Shown piece after piece: positions 52,071 to 64,000 of a stretch of 64,000 nucleotides of DNA (positions within the stretch are counted from its first letter, which is position 1; every line of letters starts with the position of its first letter). The position numbers and the translations under genes are program-made. The stretch is taken from contig CM048553.1 in NCBI GenBank assembly GCA_026413225.1, positions 45,424,001 to 45,488,000 of the forward strand, in the 5' to 3' direction. Origin of the DNA: Otis tarda. Its lineage: Eukaryota > Chordata > Aves > Otidiformes > Otididae. Below the pieces are notes generated by a model, which worked only from the letters and a program-made list of their open reading frames with translations, was not told the origin of the DNA and did no database searches.

Positions 52071-55000
52071 ATGCTTGCTAGCCCAGCTCTGACTAATTTG
52101 TGGGATCATATAATGGTTAATGTATGACAGAGTGAAACCTGACATTTAAAGAGGATAACAAAATTGTTCAGGTGAGTTAGTGACTTCATGGTCAGTGCAT
52201 TCATATGCTCACGGTGTACTCTCTGCTGCTGTCAGAATTGATCTCTCAACTTCAGCTGATAGTCACAACGGTATCTCCATAGCTCCGTCCTCCCCAGTGA
52301 GATAATAGAGTATGTTTGGATTAAAGCAAAAACAGATACGCATCTCTCTCCCCTCCATGTACGCGGAATTCTGATCAAACTCCCCCACCCTAGTCCTTTC
52401 ACAGGATTTGGCTAAGCAGATGATGCACAATAGCTCGCAGCCATTCAAGCTGAAGTGCTCGAGCGGGCTATTGTTTTTCCCTTGGCAAAAATCCAAAAAA
52501 GATTTCATTAGCAGTTGCTTATCAGGAATAGGGACAGGAAATTATTGCATCTGTGCTTGGAGACTGGTCCCTAAAATCCAACATGACAGGCAAGCCCTTA
52601 TACATACACTGCAGAGGTTCAATTTCTCCTGATATTCAAGGTCTAAAGGCTTCCTGGATTGCTGCTGTTGGATGGCATAATGGGTTCTGCTCCGTTGACT
52701 ACATTATGTCCTAATACAAGCTAGTATCCTGTTTTCCAGGAGCACTGGAAACTTGCCAGCAACCTGGCAAAGCTAAAGAGGTGATAAAAGAGGGTTTAAA
52801 AGGTCTCCTGGGTGAAGTCTGAAGGAGATGCACAAGATAGCTAGAGCGTGAGAGGAAGGAGCTGAACCGGGCTCTAGATCGAGGGATGCAGATCTCAACG
52901 CAGGTACCCCCCTTCAGCTGCCCATTTGCCTTCCTTGCCCAGGGACTTCTAAAGCAGGACAGAGTTAGACGGAGGGAAGCTGCATTTCAAAAAGGGCTTG
53001 GGGTTTGGGGAGCTCTCTTGTTTGTTTGCTTTTAATTAGATAGTTTAGGATGCTGCATAAAATCTAGCTGTATCCCTGGATTTCTTTGGTTTTTCTTGCA
53101 AAATTTTAACTGGAATGTGGGAGATAGGGGATATTTATAATCTCTGGGCTGAGTCTGAGGAATCAATACTAGATCTTGAGGGAAATGCAGGTTTCAGGGA
53201 GGAAGCTGACAGAGAGAGGGTTTGCGGGGAGACTATATGATCAACGGGCTGAACCTCACTTCTACCTGGAAATTCACTACTGGGACCCCTGATTAATAGT
53301 AATCCAATGCATGTCCAATGCATGTATGTTCCTAGTTGCTATCCCAGCCTCTGTTTTAACCATATTGATAGAAGACATCAGCATAAAGAAGAAGGCCAAT
53401 GGTGAAAAACAGGTTGGTGAAAATCTAACCTTGGAAACAGGTCTATAGCAATCTAGCAGCAAGCCTCCACCAGCGTTGCATGTGTTGAGAAATATTCACC
53501 ATGGGTTAAATTTTGCATCCCATCAATATTCTGTTTAGTTAGTTAATGATGATAAAGCTGTTCCTGGGATCGGAAAAGAATACAGTATCAATACGCTGCG
53601 TGATGTTAATGGAGCTGGCCAAGTGGCATTGTTGTGTGCCTCTGCAAACTGCATGATGTAACTTGCCTGCACTGATGGAGCTTCCTGGAGGCTATGCTAG
53701 AATCAGGGTACAAAAGTGTATGCAGGCATGAGACAAAGGACTTGCAGTAAGCACGTTCTCTATCAGAGCAAATGCGGGTGATTAATAGAGCTGTAAAATG
53801 ACTTGGGACAGGAAGTCTGTTGTCTCTTTCTAGCGCCAGGAACAAACATTTTCTAGTTGCTGAGATGGAGTGTGTATGTCAATTAATTACCATTTTTCAA
53901 TTAATTGTTACTGCAACATACCTTTCCCTAAAGAAATTATTGAGCAGCACAACCAAAACTCAAACTGGATCTGTCACAGCTGAGAAGGTAACTGACTGCA
54001 TTTGCAGTTCCTACTTCCCAGATGTCCCACATTTCTTCAGGTAATGGACAGAAGCACAAAAAAGGTAATTTCAGACAGACATCTCTGTTCCCAGGGCTCA
54101 TTGACTGACACTCAACTTCCTTCTTATTTTGTGAAATTTGCTTGGTGTGATGCTGATGGTTTTGTTAGCCAGTGGTCTCAGTGGAGCCTGAAAAAAACTG
54201 AATGTTTGTGTGGGCTGTGTGTTTGCAGTGTGATGGGAGCTAATGGAGGCTGTCTTTACAAAGCCTTCAGTGGTCGCCCGTTGTCATTAAAACATATCTA
54301 ATGAGCAGCTCTTGCAGGACCATTAGAGAAATGGCCTGCCAAGAGTAAGCTACGTTTTCATGTTGCAATCACTGTATTCATTTTCCTATCCAGAAAGCAG
54401 TGCTTTATTTCTCCCTTCAACAGATGAAGCTTCAGCTTGGGTGTTCTAGCATATAAATGCAATATTATTAATTTCTGTAAAGATACTTTGTCCCTGAAAC
54501 TTTTTGAGCTACAAATGTACTCAGTGGGCTGAAATCACACTCTTTTATTGTGCCATGTTCTATATACTCACAGCCCTACTCACATCACCAGAATTTATCT
54601 TTCTGTATCTTATTCTATTTACCTGGGCACCTATATAAAGACTGGGAGCAAATAACTAATAGACTGAAGTTCCTTGCAGGATACCTGGTAGAAATAACAT
54701 TTACCTTCTTCTAATAAGCAGCAAAAGTTGTTGGAAGAAAATTAAAGCCCGAAGCACTCTTGGTTTGGTTGCTGCTATTTCAAACTATTTTTGAATCTCC
54801 AGTAACCTTGGAAGACTTCTCAGAGGAACGATTGCCTAAATTAGAATATCTATTTCACATAAAATGTTGGGAAAGGAGAGGAAGGGTTATATTAGCTATT
54901 TGATTAGAACTAACTCTCAGGGTCTGTATCCCAGCCTGCAGCAGAAATGTCAAGAGAAGCAGCTGCTACAGCACACAAGCCAGCAGAATATTTCCATCTC

Positions 55001-55708
55001 TGAACAAGGCAAGAGAGAGGGGCAGGCAGGGGGAAGCTGAGTGAATTGCATAAGACACAAATGTTGTAAAGTAGCGATGAAGGACTGTGTGTCAGCAGAG
55101 ATTGAGCTAAACCCTTTATCTATCCATTTCCAGAGATTAAGCGCCATTTTCTTTGTGAAACGTGCAGGCCTTTGATAGTGCAAAGGTGCCATTGCTATTG
55201 GGCTTTAGCGTGGTTCCATCAGAGTACACTGTCCACCTCAACCCTTTTTAATACAAGTCATTACTGGCATGGCTTTTTCTTACCTCTCTATCTTCACTAC
55301 ATGCCAAATAAGCAAGCCTCTTACCCTGTTATGCTACTTAGTGTTACCAAACAGCTCTTGCCAGTGTAAAAGTAGAGCAAATGAACTGAAAAGAACAAAG
55401 AGGACAGTCTTTCCTGGGTCGTTTCTTACACTTCAGTCTCACAACCGCTCCCTGACTAGGTGGGCCATCAGCAACGTCATTAGAATTTATATTTTCTGTC
55501 ATATATTTCTTTGCCTGCATAAAGACAAAACCCAGGTCTTCTTGGGAACTATTTTGCCTGGTATTTCTTCAAATATTGCTTAACACTAGCACATTGTCCT
55601 CGTAAAGTATGTGAAAGGGCTGGGTTGTTGCTATGCCTTTTTGCTTGATGTCAGCATGTTGGACTGGTGTCTCACTGTAAAGCTGTCATGGTAATATGCC
55701 AGGCTTTG

Positions 55709-55734
55709 GAAAAAAAAAAAAAAGAAAAGAAAAA
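55709..55734 (+). repeat. A-rich tract
   Basis: A run of A followed by GAAAAGAAAA; no transposon recognised upstream. Confidence 0.7.
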
Positions 55735-57126
55735 CATTGGCACTTAAAAGACATGCAAAGTATATAGCAAACCACGGTGCATACTCACTGCCAATATGTA
55801 CTTTGTTTCCTCCCACTGTCATTCCTGCAGACTTATAGGAGGATTTGTTAATAAACACCATCCAAAGGGCAGAAAGTAGAGCGGAGCAGGTATGTGGCTT
55901 TGGGTATTTTCCATACTTGCATGTGACCGAGCTACAGCTTTTTCACAAGCTAGACTGTGGGTGCTTATCTTCTTTTCACTGAATTAAGAGGTCACCGCCT
56001 GTAGCTCCTTGTTACTCCCCATATCTCTACCCAGCCTAGTCTGCTTGCTGAATTGGTTGTCTGGGCATTTCATAACCTCTTTAGGATCATTTAAACTGAT
56101 TAGTCTAGTCCCCTTGGTGGGAGAGCTTGGCAACTCTTTGCCTGAGCACCATATCAGGAGGTGTGAGGGAACGGTGGACCTCAGCAGGGAGGCTGTGACA
56201 GAGCTGGGGCTGGTAACTTTTTCCTTCAGCTCAGCTGTGGTAGTAAGAGGTGGGATGGGCACAGTCTTACTTCTGAGTTGAGCCACACTCAGCCCCTAGA
56301 CTACTGCAGTTGCAAAGATGAACATTAATAAAGGATCATAATTGGCATGGGCTAAAACTGTAACCGTAGCCATTTACCACAGCTCAGGCTACTTTGTGGT
56401 CACGACCAGATGATTTTACTTGCTGGTTTTCATTTTCTATTAGGTCTTGGGCCACTTTCTAGGTACATTGACCCAGCCTGTTCCATTTATATTAAATATC
56501 CTTACTGAGCTGCCAGGAGTCCAGTGTTACCCATTCTAATGTGCAAGAGCAACATTCAGTAGGAACTTCTCATTTTATAGACTGGATTTGCTTAGACCAA
56601 GAGTTCATATTGTAATTCAGACTTGCTGTACCGTATCCAACATTATAGCCAGCCTTTCCTGCAGCATGTGGCTATCACTCTGTGTAAAGTCCTGGTGATT
56701 CACGGTTGGGTGACTGTAGAAAGGCTTTTATTTTTTATCTAAATTGGAGATACCTGTAATATATCTTCTCTGACCCATAAATGAATTACTTTATATTCAG
56801 TACAAATATAGAACTGGGAGGGCCATCTGGGCTCTTTGACTCTGGTTCCACACAGTCTCCGGCAACCAGGTGATAGACATTTATGGTCCAGAAAGGTCCA
56901 TAGAGCATTTGCTTTTCCTATGCATTATCTGCCTTTTGTATAGATCAAATTGTTTTTCAACATAAAATGAGCACCTAACTAGATACTAAGGCTTAGAGAT
57001 GACAATCATTTAGCTTGACTTCCTCATAATGCTCATCCTGTTGCTCATTCCTGCAGTGGAGGAAATTAATCTTAATATTGTCTATTAAAGCTAGAATTCA
57101 TATCAGTCCATTTGCAGTCCTTACTA

Positions 57127-57152
57127 AATAAGGACCCCTGCTGGTCCTTATT
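57127..57152. repeat. Perfect 10-bp inverted repeat with 6-nt loop
   Basis: AATAAGGACC (57127-57136) and GGTCCTTATT (57143-57152) are exact reverse complements separated by CCTGCT. An overlapping alternative stem pairs GTCCTTA (from 57117) with TAAGGAC (57129-57135). Confidence 0.85.
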
Positions 57153-60100
57153 AGGTAGATGAAGGACCAAAGCGAAGTTCCTTGTAACTTAAATGAAACC
57201 CATGTTTAGCAAAGCTGTTAAATCACAGCTGAAGGCAGACATCTTGATGAATAAATCAGCATTCATGAATAAATAATTGACATGAGTGCTAAAATGGGAT
57301 TCTCGTTTTCATGCTGTTTCTGTCCTTGGCCAAAAATTGAGACCATCTGCGTAAGTGGCAGTGGTGGAGACAAGTAAGGTCAGGTTTCCAAAGGTGTAGA
57401 TACGATTCTGGTAGGACCAACAGAAGCATTTGAGCCTGTTGGAGGCTCCAGCTTTTTCAGTTTCAATGGTTCTGATGAGTTAGGGAGCTGGAATGAGCCT
57501 TACTAGCACATTTCCCATAGGACATCAAATAAGGTGAGTCAGTGCTGCTCTGGGAGAATTTTGCACTTTGATCTAACAGTTAAAGGCTCAGTGTCCCATT
57601 ACCAGTTTGTTGAAAATGGCTGCCTTTCCCTGTAATTGTGCTGGTTATTCACACCAGTGGAACTTTCATCAGCCACCCGCTTCCCGGGGACAATTAGTTC
57701 CCACTTTGAGTTACCGACCTTAAGTAGGTTATAGGTCTTGCAGCATTTTGTGTACAAGGACATGAAAAGTTTCAAGAAAAGCAATGCTTGTGGAAGAATC
57801 TGTGTGGTTTTGTGAGCACGGTGGCTGCATTCTGCCCGAGAGAGGGGAGGAATCACATCCACTGCTCGTCTCACACAAGGCCGATTCTGGTATTTTTTGT
57901 CTCCTGCCTAAGCGCTACACGGGACCTGTAAGAACCATTCCAGAGTGCCATCTTGTTTTGCTAAATATTTAAAATACCTGTGGTTATGGGGAAATGCCAA
58001 TTCTGAAATCTGCCACTTTAATAACACAAGTGGTTTTCAGATGCTGGGGATAAGGATGCAGCTGCTCCAAGAGTCCAAAGTGCTGGTATTCCTAAGAACT
58101 GCAGCCAGGCACTTACAATGCACTTGTGTCTTAAAGCCACAGCAAAGGGCAGGAGCCGGTGCCACCCAGGTAATCAAAGGCTGCCATTCGTGCCTGCGCA
58201 GAGTGGGCAGGCAGAGCCTCTGGAATACCCCCAGTATCAAAACAGGGCTCAGATGGGACTCAAGTGGTGCCAAGTTCTTGTTATCGTTGCTGTGGTTTTC
58301 TCCCTCTCACGTCACGCAATGCTTTTGGTAAACACCAGTGCCATTTGCTGTGTGTGAAGGGCCAGCACGTGGCATAACATACAATCGTCTGCAAAGAGCC
58401 AGCAATTTGCTAAAGAGAAATGTGAGAGATTCCCCATGGGTTTTTTTGGAGCCCTCCCTCTGATTTTTCTGTGCTGAAAATCGTAGCATTTAACAGTTAC
58501 CAGAGTCCTGGTTGCAGTAAGAAGGCTGTACAATCTGGATAAAGAGAGAACACATTGAAATTTGGGGATTGTTGCTTTTGTGTATGTTGATACAAGTAAA
58601 GGAGAACTTCAAGGGGTGGTATTTGCATTACAGAGGTTAGAGGAAGCTCATTATTTCTGGAAAGGATGGAAATGCACATTTGAAGAGTGTGAAACAGAGC
58701 TTGCAGTGCTAGTGCACTTGCAGAGAGAAAAAGCAGGAGGGTGTCTTTTTACAGGCTGTTTTGGGGTTATGTCTCTAGTCAGATGAGGTCCTCACCTAGT
58801 ATAAATCGACCCAACTCCATCCAAGTCAGCAGAGCTACGCTGATTTACACATGCTGGAGTTGGAGGTGTGCTTCAGATTTGTGCAGTATATGGCTAGTCC
58901 CAGTTTCAGTGGCTCATAACTTCATGAAGTTACCGGACCAGCAAACAAATATTTGCATATTATAAAACCAACAGGTCCATTCTGGAAACAGAGACATTCA
59001 TGGAGACCTGGGGCACGCATCTGCCCAAGCACGTAGCAAGCCAACGGTGTGAGGCACATGAAAGCACTCGCTAGCATCAGACTGTGAAATACATTAAACA
59101 GATCTCATCGTATCACGGCATGCAAAAGGAGGAAGTGTACAGCATCAGACTCAGGAGAAGTTACATAAAATTATATGGAATTTTCTAAAAATCCAACTGT
59201 CAGGTGAGACAGGGAGTTAGAAATTTGGACCCTGACCCAGACTGCTGAAGCTAGCAGTGACCTTGCTCAATGGGCTCCATTGTCCTACAGCCTCTTCCTC
59301 TTCACCACTGTTGCAGCAGCAGAACTTCCCGTGACAGCTTCTGATTCCCCTGCCAAATCTTGTGTCTCTTGCCAAGTGTCCCTTGTTTTATTTTGGCCAC
59401 GACCTCCCCGGGATAGAACTATTTGGTAGTTACAGCGTGTATCTAGGATGCACATGTTCCTATGCTTTTAGAAGAGGAAATTGTGCCTGGGATCCCCACA
59501 TTGTGGATGAAGCTTCTTGCTGTAAAAGGGATGGAGAAGCAGAGCAAGAGTAAATCATTTTACTTATTTCACATTTCTAAGGGGGGAATTAATTGGCTGC
59601 ATGTGTGGTGAGAACACTTCCTAGATGAGGTTTAAGAGATGACCTGGGCAGAGGAGCCCCTAATTTTGGACCTGCTGAGCCCTCCTGTCCTTAGCTATGC
59701 AGCACCATGAAAACTATGAACCCAATGTATCAATGGCTTCTTTTATATATCCTCAGCCATGGGTTTGCTGTAGGTGACACTAAAATACATGTGAATGTGG
59801 GACCATTGGAAGATGTTTGACTTCACCATGCACTGTTCCTGAGTGACGCTAAAGCTGGCTTCAGGCTTGCCAGATCTTGTTGGCTCAGAGGCCTACACCA
59901 GCTGTGCAAGGCTCAGTGAGGTTGGTTTAGACCTTCTTCAACCTTGAGAAGCCACATGTACTGGAGAAGTCTTGTGGAGTCTGTGCTTCCTACAAATGCT
60001 CCTGGTTAGCCTTTTAAAGGGCTTTCCATATGTTTTTTCTCTTGGGTGTCTCAGCTGGAAATGCTGTCATGTTGAAGTTGCTTATAGAACTTATAACTTT

Positions 60101-63100
60101 CTTCAGTTGCTCCAGGATTTTTAAATTGTGATGTATATTTTTCCCTTATCCATTTATTGCTCTGAAGGTTTTCTGGGGGTTCCCCCCCACCCTCCTTCAT
60201 GGTAACTGCATCTCTGACCTACAGATCAGACTTCTGGGCTCTTGTACACTAGGTTTCAAGGGAGTGATAAAATCTGATGAAAGCTGAAGAAGTTCAGGAC
60301 AAAAGATACATTGACATTTTTGCAGTCACTCAAAAAAACCCCAATATTTTGCAGTGGAGTCCCAAAGGAGGATCGTGCTCATCCAAAAAATTCTTACAGG
60401 AAGTGCTATTGTTGCCTGCAAGCTTAAAAAGGGAGAAAAATTTCCCTGCTTTTATTAATGTACGCACCCCCTGGTTCCTCAGTGATTGGTAACAGCAGAT
60501 TATAAGGTTGCAGAACGGCATTTGTTTAATAGAAAGCTCGGCTAAAGTGGAATTGGAGTTCACCTGAATCAGCTATGCAAAACTCCCTCTGACCCAGCTC
60601 AGAGGATGAAGTGCTGGAGGAGTGCGGGGTACTGTGCACAGCAGGTAATACATTTTGCTCAGAGAATCTCCCTGCCCCGAGCAGTTTCGGGAGCACAGAT
60701 CCATAGTTGATTTCAGAATCTACTGTATAAAGTGTATGGCTGGATAGGTTTTTCTTCGAAATGTTTAAAAAATGTTTTTGAATTCTTTTACATATTCTAA
60801 CATTTTAACATATTCTAGTCAAAACTGTGCTTTTATAAAACATTTCTAAGGCTTTTTTCCAAGATTTCCATTGACTGCAGCAGGCTTTGGCACAGACTCT
60901 AACTGTACAAAGCCTAGGACTATAAATATAGATTCCCAAGGACTTGACTGGAGGGAGTGACAGATGTATAGCTTGACTCTGAGATCTGCCAGGGCAACAT
61001 TTTCCAGAAGCAAAAAATGAGAATCATCTGTGTTAAATTTATCCACACTTGGACTTCTTTGTTACGTGCAGGAGGAAATCACTAGGGAGCAGATGACTTT
61101 TTAATCTGCCAGCAGTGTAAAGTTTGTGCGCTGTCTTTGCGGCGATACTGTTTATTACATTCCTTGGGTAAATTTTACCTCTGATGCAAAACATATAAAA
61201 CATCTTCACAAGGTAGAAGGGAAGATCAATAGCATATGGTGAATAACTCTCTCTTCAGCGCCTGCTCAACGCGTTGCCGTATGCTCTTACGACACAGTTT
61301 AGATCTCAGATCCATATGGCCGATGATATGCGCTCCCCGAGGACCTGGTCCAGACCCACTGAAATCAATGAAAAAGCTCCTCTTGACCTCAGTGGCTTTG
61401 AAACCAGGCTGAAAAGCATTGATCTCTCATTGATGCCCCACTGCCTTCCAGAGATTTTCTTGCTCTTGGGAATGGAGAGGAATCTTTGGTCTGCCTAAGA
61501 GTTTGAGAGTAGGGTTATATTTTTTCCTCTGTTTCTAGTGACCTTTGGGGCTGGAAGTGCATTTTGGATGCAAGCTCTCGAGTAACAGAGTGCTGCATTT
61601 GCTCCTGCTGTGGCGGGGACAGAAATGTGTGTTTAGAGGGAAGTTCTGATTAAGATCATCAAAGCATTTCCTTTCTTCCACTCAAACAGACCTGCACAAT
61701 GCAAGCACTGCAAGCCAAAAAGCATAATTCAGTGCTTTTAATCATTTTGAGTGGTGATGGGGATAGAAAGGAATCTCTTGTTTTATGAGGTGTACTGGGA
61801 GGAAGATGCTCCGTCCCAGCTCTGTTGGCATAGCTTTTCTGCCAGCACCCACCCATGCCCTTCACCGGTGATGGGATACAGGGGGAGATGGGACCTTGGC
61901 TCGACCCAGTACCAATGCACTTATGCTTTTGTCAGTGATTTGTAGCGATGAGCACCGGAGGCAGTTCAAGCCGACTGGCTGGAGTGCGGGGCCGAGTAAC
62001 CCATGCGTTTGCAGTGCAGGTTTGCAGGAAGGCCCCGGGGCAGATCTCACCATCGCGCCTTTTCTCAGTTTTCCCATCTGTCAGAGGGAATCGTAGTGCT
62101 GACCCTGCCTGCCTTGCAAGGGTACCCTTGTGGGGCCTGAGACATTTGGGAGGGGACAGGCTCTGTTCACTGCCACCGGTTCCAGCACAATTGCTTGGTG
62201 GTTACTGAGAGGAGATCATGGCCAGCAGATGGTAACGAGCATTGAAGATGAAAAGGGCCAGTGATAACTGATTAAACAACAAGGGTTGACACACCTTCAC
62301 AAAACCTGTACTTTACTGCTTCCTGATGAAGGAGAGAAAGCAAACGCCTCTCTGGAGGGCTCAATTCCCTCCTCCCCCATTCCCGAACCGTCTCTTTTCT
62401 TCTGCGCTGGCAGGAGAGAGAGGCTGGAGGCTGGCAGCAGCCGGCCGAAAGGGAGTTGTTCCAGCAGCGGGGAGCACTCAGCTGGCAGCACACTAACAGT
62501 TCAGAGCTGGAGGACCGTCCCCCGGAGACCACTGCCAGATGGCTGGCATTAGAGTATCCCTTGGGCGGTTTTAGCTCCTGACGGAGCAGTGGAGGGAGCT
62601 GGGACTGGAGCTGAGCAGGACAAAGATGCTTTGCGCTGGTTTAGGTCGAAGGGCTTCAGGACAGGAGGTAACGTCACCCACTGTGTTCCTGGGGCTGTTA
62701 GACAGGCTGAGATAAGGGAATAGCTGCCTAGGCTGAGAAAGGACCATTGGTGTCGGATCCTGCACGAATACGGAGTTTGAACTACTGTGTGTGCAAATGT
62801 TATTCTTGGATCAGTGACGATTGGGCCTGGAACGGCTCAGCGAAGCCAATTTTAAAAGCACTGGAGATTCATTTACCGAATGTAAGGGTAGTCTGATGAA
62901 AAGGTACGTGCTGAAATATCTCTTCCACTAGCCTCCAATGTGCTGCTGCTTGTTGTTTCACATGGAAGGAGAAGTGGCTGTGCTGCTCTCTGCTCCTTTT
63001 GTGCTGAGAGTCAGCCTCAGTTTGCTGGACCTTTGTATGAGGAGGGTGGTGGAGCTGCCTGCATGGCCAGCCAGGCCCTCACTTCTACTTTGGCTCTGAG

Positions 63101-64000
63101 CTCCAGTGTTGGTTCATTGCTCCCGCGCTCAAAAGCCACATTCCCAGAAAGATGTCCTCTCTTACGATGCAGCCTGCAGACACGCTCTCCTCAGAGGTGA
63201 AGGCAGCTCCCTGGTTGCCGAGGTGAAGCTCAGTGCTCAACCTGGTGCAAGGGTCTGTTTCACAGGCAGCTACAATCCAAATAGGTGAGCAAAACATTTT
63301 GGAGTCATACCTATGTGACGGGTGGCCAGAAGGAAAGGGTTGGTTTTGGGACTGAGGCCCTGGGTTGACATCCAGAAATTGCTCTGCTGCAGCCTTGCTC
63401 GTAGCATAAAGCATGCTGTTTACTCACCGAGCTTCCTCTGTCCATCTGCTTCGGCACAGGGGGTGGAGAAGGACGAATCTGCTGTTGAAACTCTGGGCTC
63501 CTGCACAGGGTCACAGTTTTCAGGTGTGTAGGGTAATGATGAGTATGGACCTGCTAGTGGAGGTAGGAAGAGGGACGAACAGGGCTGAAGCCTTACTCCT
63601 CCTGATGCTGCACATGTGTTTCTGAATCCAGTGACACCATCATGGCCATCACCATATCTCGTTTGTGATAGCTCAGTCACAGCTATGACCACCGTTTTGA
63701 GGGCTACTAAGTTTCTGGACAGAGAGAGACAAGAAGATGGGCTTAAGGAAAATGTCACCATTCTCAGCAAAATACCCTGACCTTTTATAGCCAATGCTGA
63801 TGTGGTGAGTGAATAAATTGCTTCACTGGAGAAATATGAGTTTCAGGGAGGGGTTTAGGAGGCCTGTCAGAAGCAGCCTTACACGGAAAAGAAAAAGAGG
63901 GCTTCCACATACAAAAGGCACAAAGAAGAGCGTGGGCTAACGAAAGGATGCAATGGCTGGGTGAGAGGTTTCACATGGGAAGGAGAGCTTGAGCCGCTGG

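Larger units (their letters stand above)
52071..64000. other. Intergenic, no gene seen to the right edge
   Basis: Twelve kilobases without a convincing exon or recognised transposon. GC content rises modestly after about 61.9 kb, with several overlapping open frames of 60-124 codons on both strands (for example 63420-63794), none with family features. In other vertebrates the gene upstream of SNRK is, as I recall, GASK1A/FAM198A; I could not recognise any of its exons here, so it may lie beyond the edge or be unrecognised. Confidence 0.5.

Noticed and set aside
1-64000. tRNA, rRNA, CRISPR or prokaryotic-type systems
   Set aside because: None seen. The sequence is vertebrate in gene structure and repeat content.

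Overview
The window looks like avian nuclear DNA. It carries several CR1 LINE fragments (CR1 is the dominant LINE of birds and reptiles), one long terminal repeat of a type I recall as widespread in bird genomes, and a single vertebrate gene with very large introns. I would guess a bird, perhaps a neoavian, but the species cannot be read from the sequence.

The only gene I can support is SNRK (SNF-related serine/threonine kinase), on the minus strand and incomplete. Reading in the direction of transcription, from high to low coordinates: a CpG island (about 34.2-35.6 kb) holds the promoter and a non-coding first exon with its splice donor at 34802/34801; a 12.2 kb intron follows; exon 2 (22601-21908) carries a 105-nt leader with two short upstream reading frames, then the start codon at 22496 and kinase residues 1-196; a 17.7 kb intron follows; then come coding exons at 4186-4045, 1488-1276 and 195-61. 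All four coding pieces join in frame with consensus GT/AG sites and give about 360 residues: the whole kinase domain, the UBA-like segment and the start of the C-terminal tail. The remaining exons lie beyond position 1.

The large coding-gene intron (4187-21907) has collected a CR1 3' end (5.0-5.5 kb, minus), a solo LTR with a tandem array of about 47-bp units (7.3-8.4 kb, minus) and a second, older CR1 (9.3-9.9 kb, plus). The first intron (22602-34802) shows only simple repeats.

From about 35.6 kb to the right edge (28.4 kb) I find no convincing exon on either strand. This stretch holds a decayed CR1 reverse-transcriptase remnant (39.1-40.1 kb, plus), a better-preserved CR1 3' end with local duplications (44.8-45.4 kb, minus), a short CR1 3' fragment (51.8-52.1 kb, minus), A-rich tracts and a perfect 10-bp hairpin. 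It is best described as the intergenic region upstream of SNRK. I do not see an undescribed biological system here. The points most worth checking are the SNRK leader uORFs, the promoter with possible divergent transcription, and the structured repeats.
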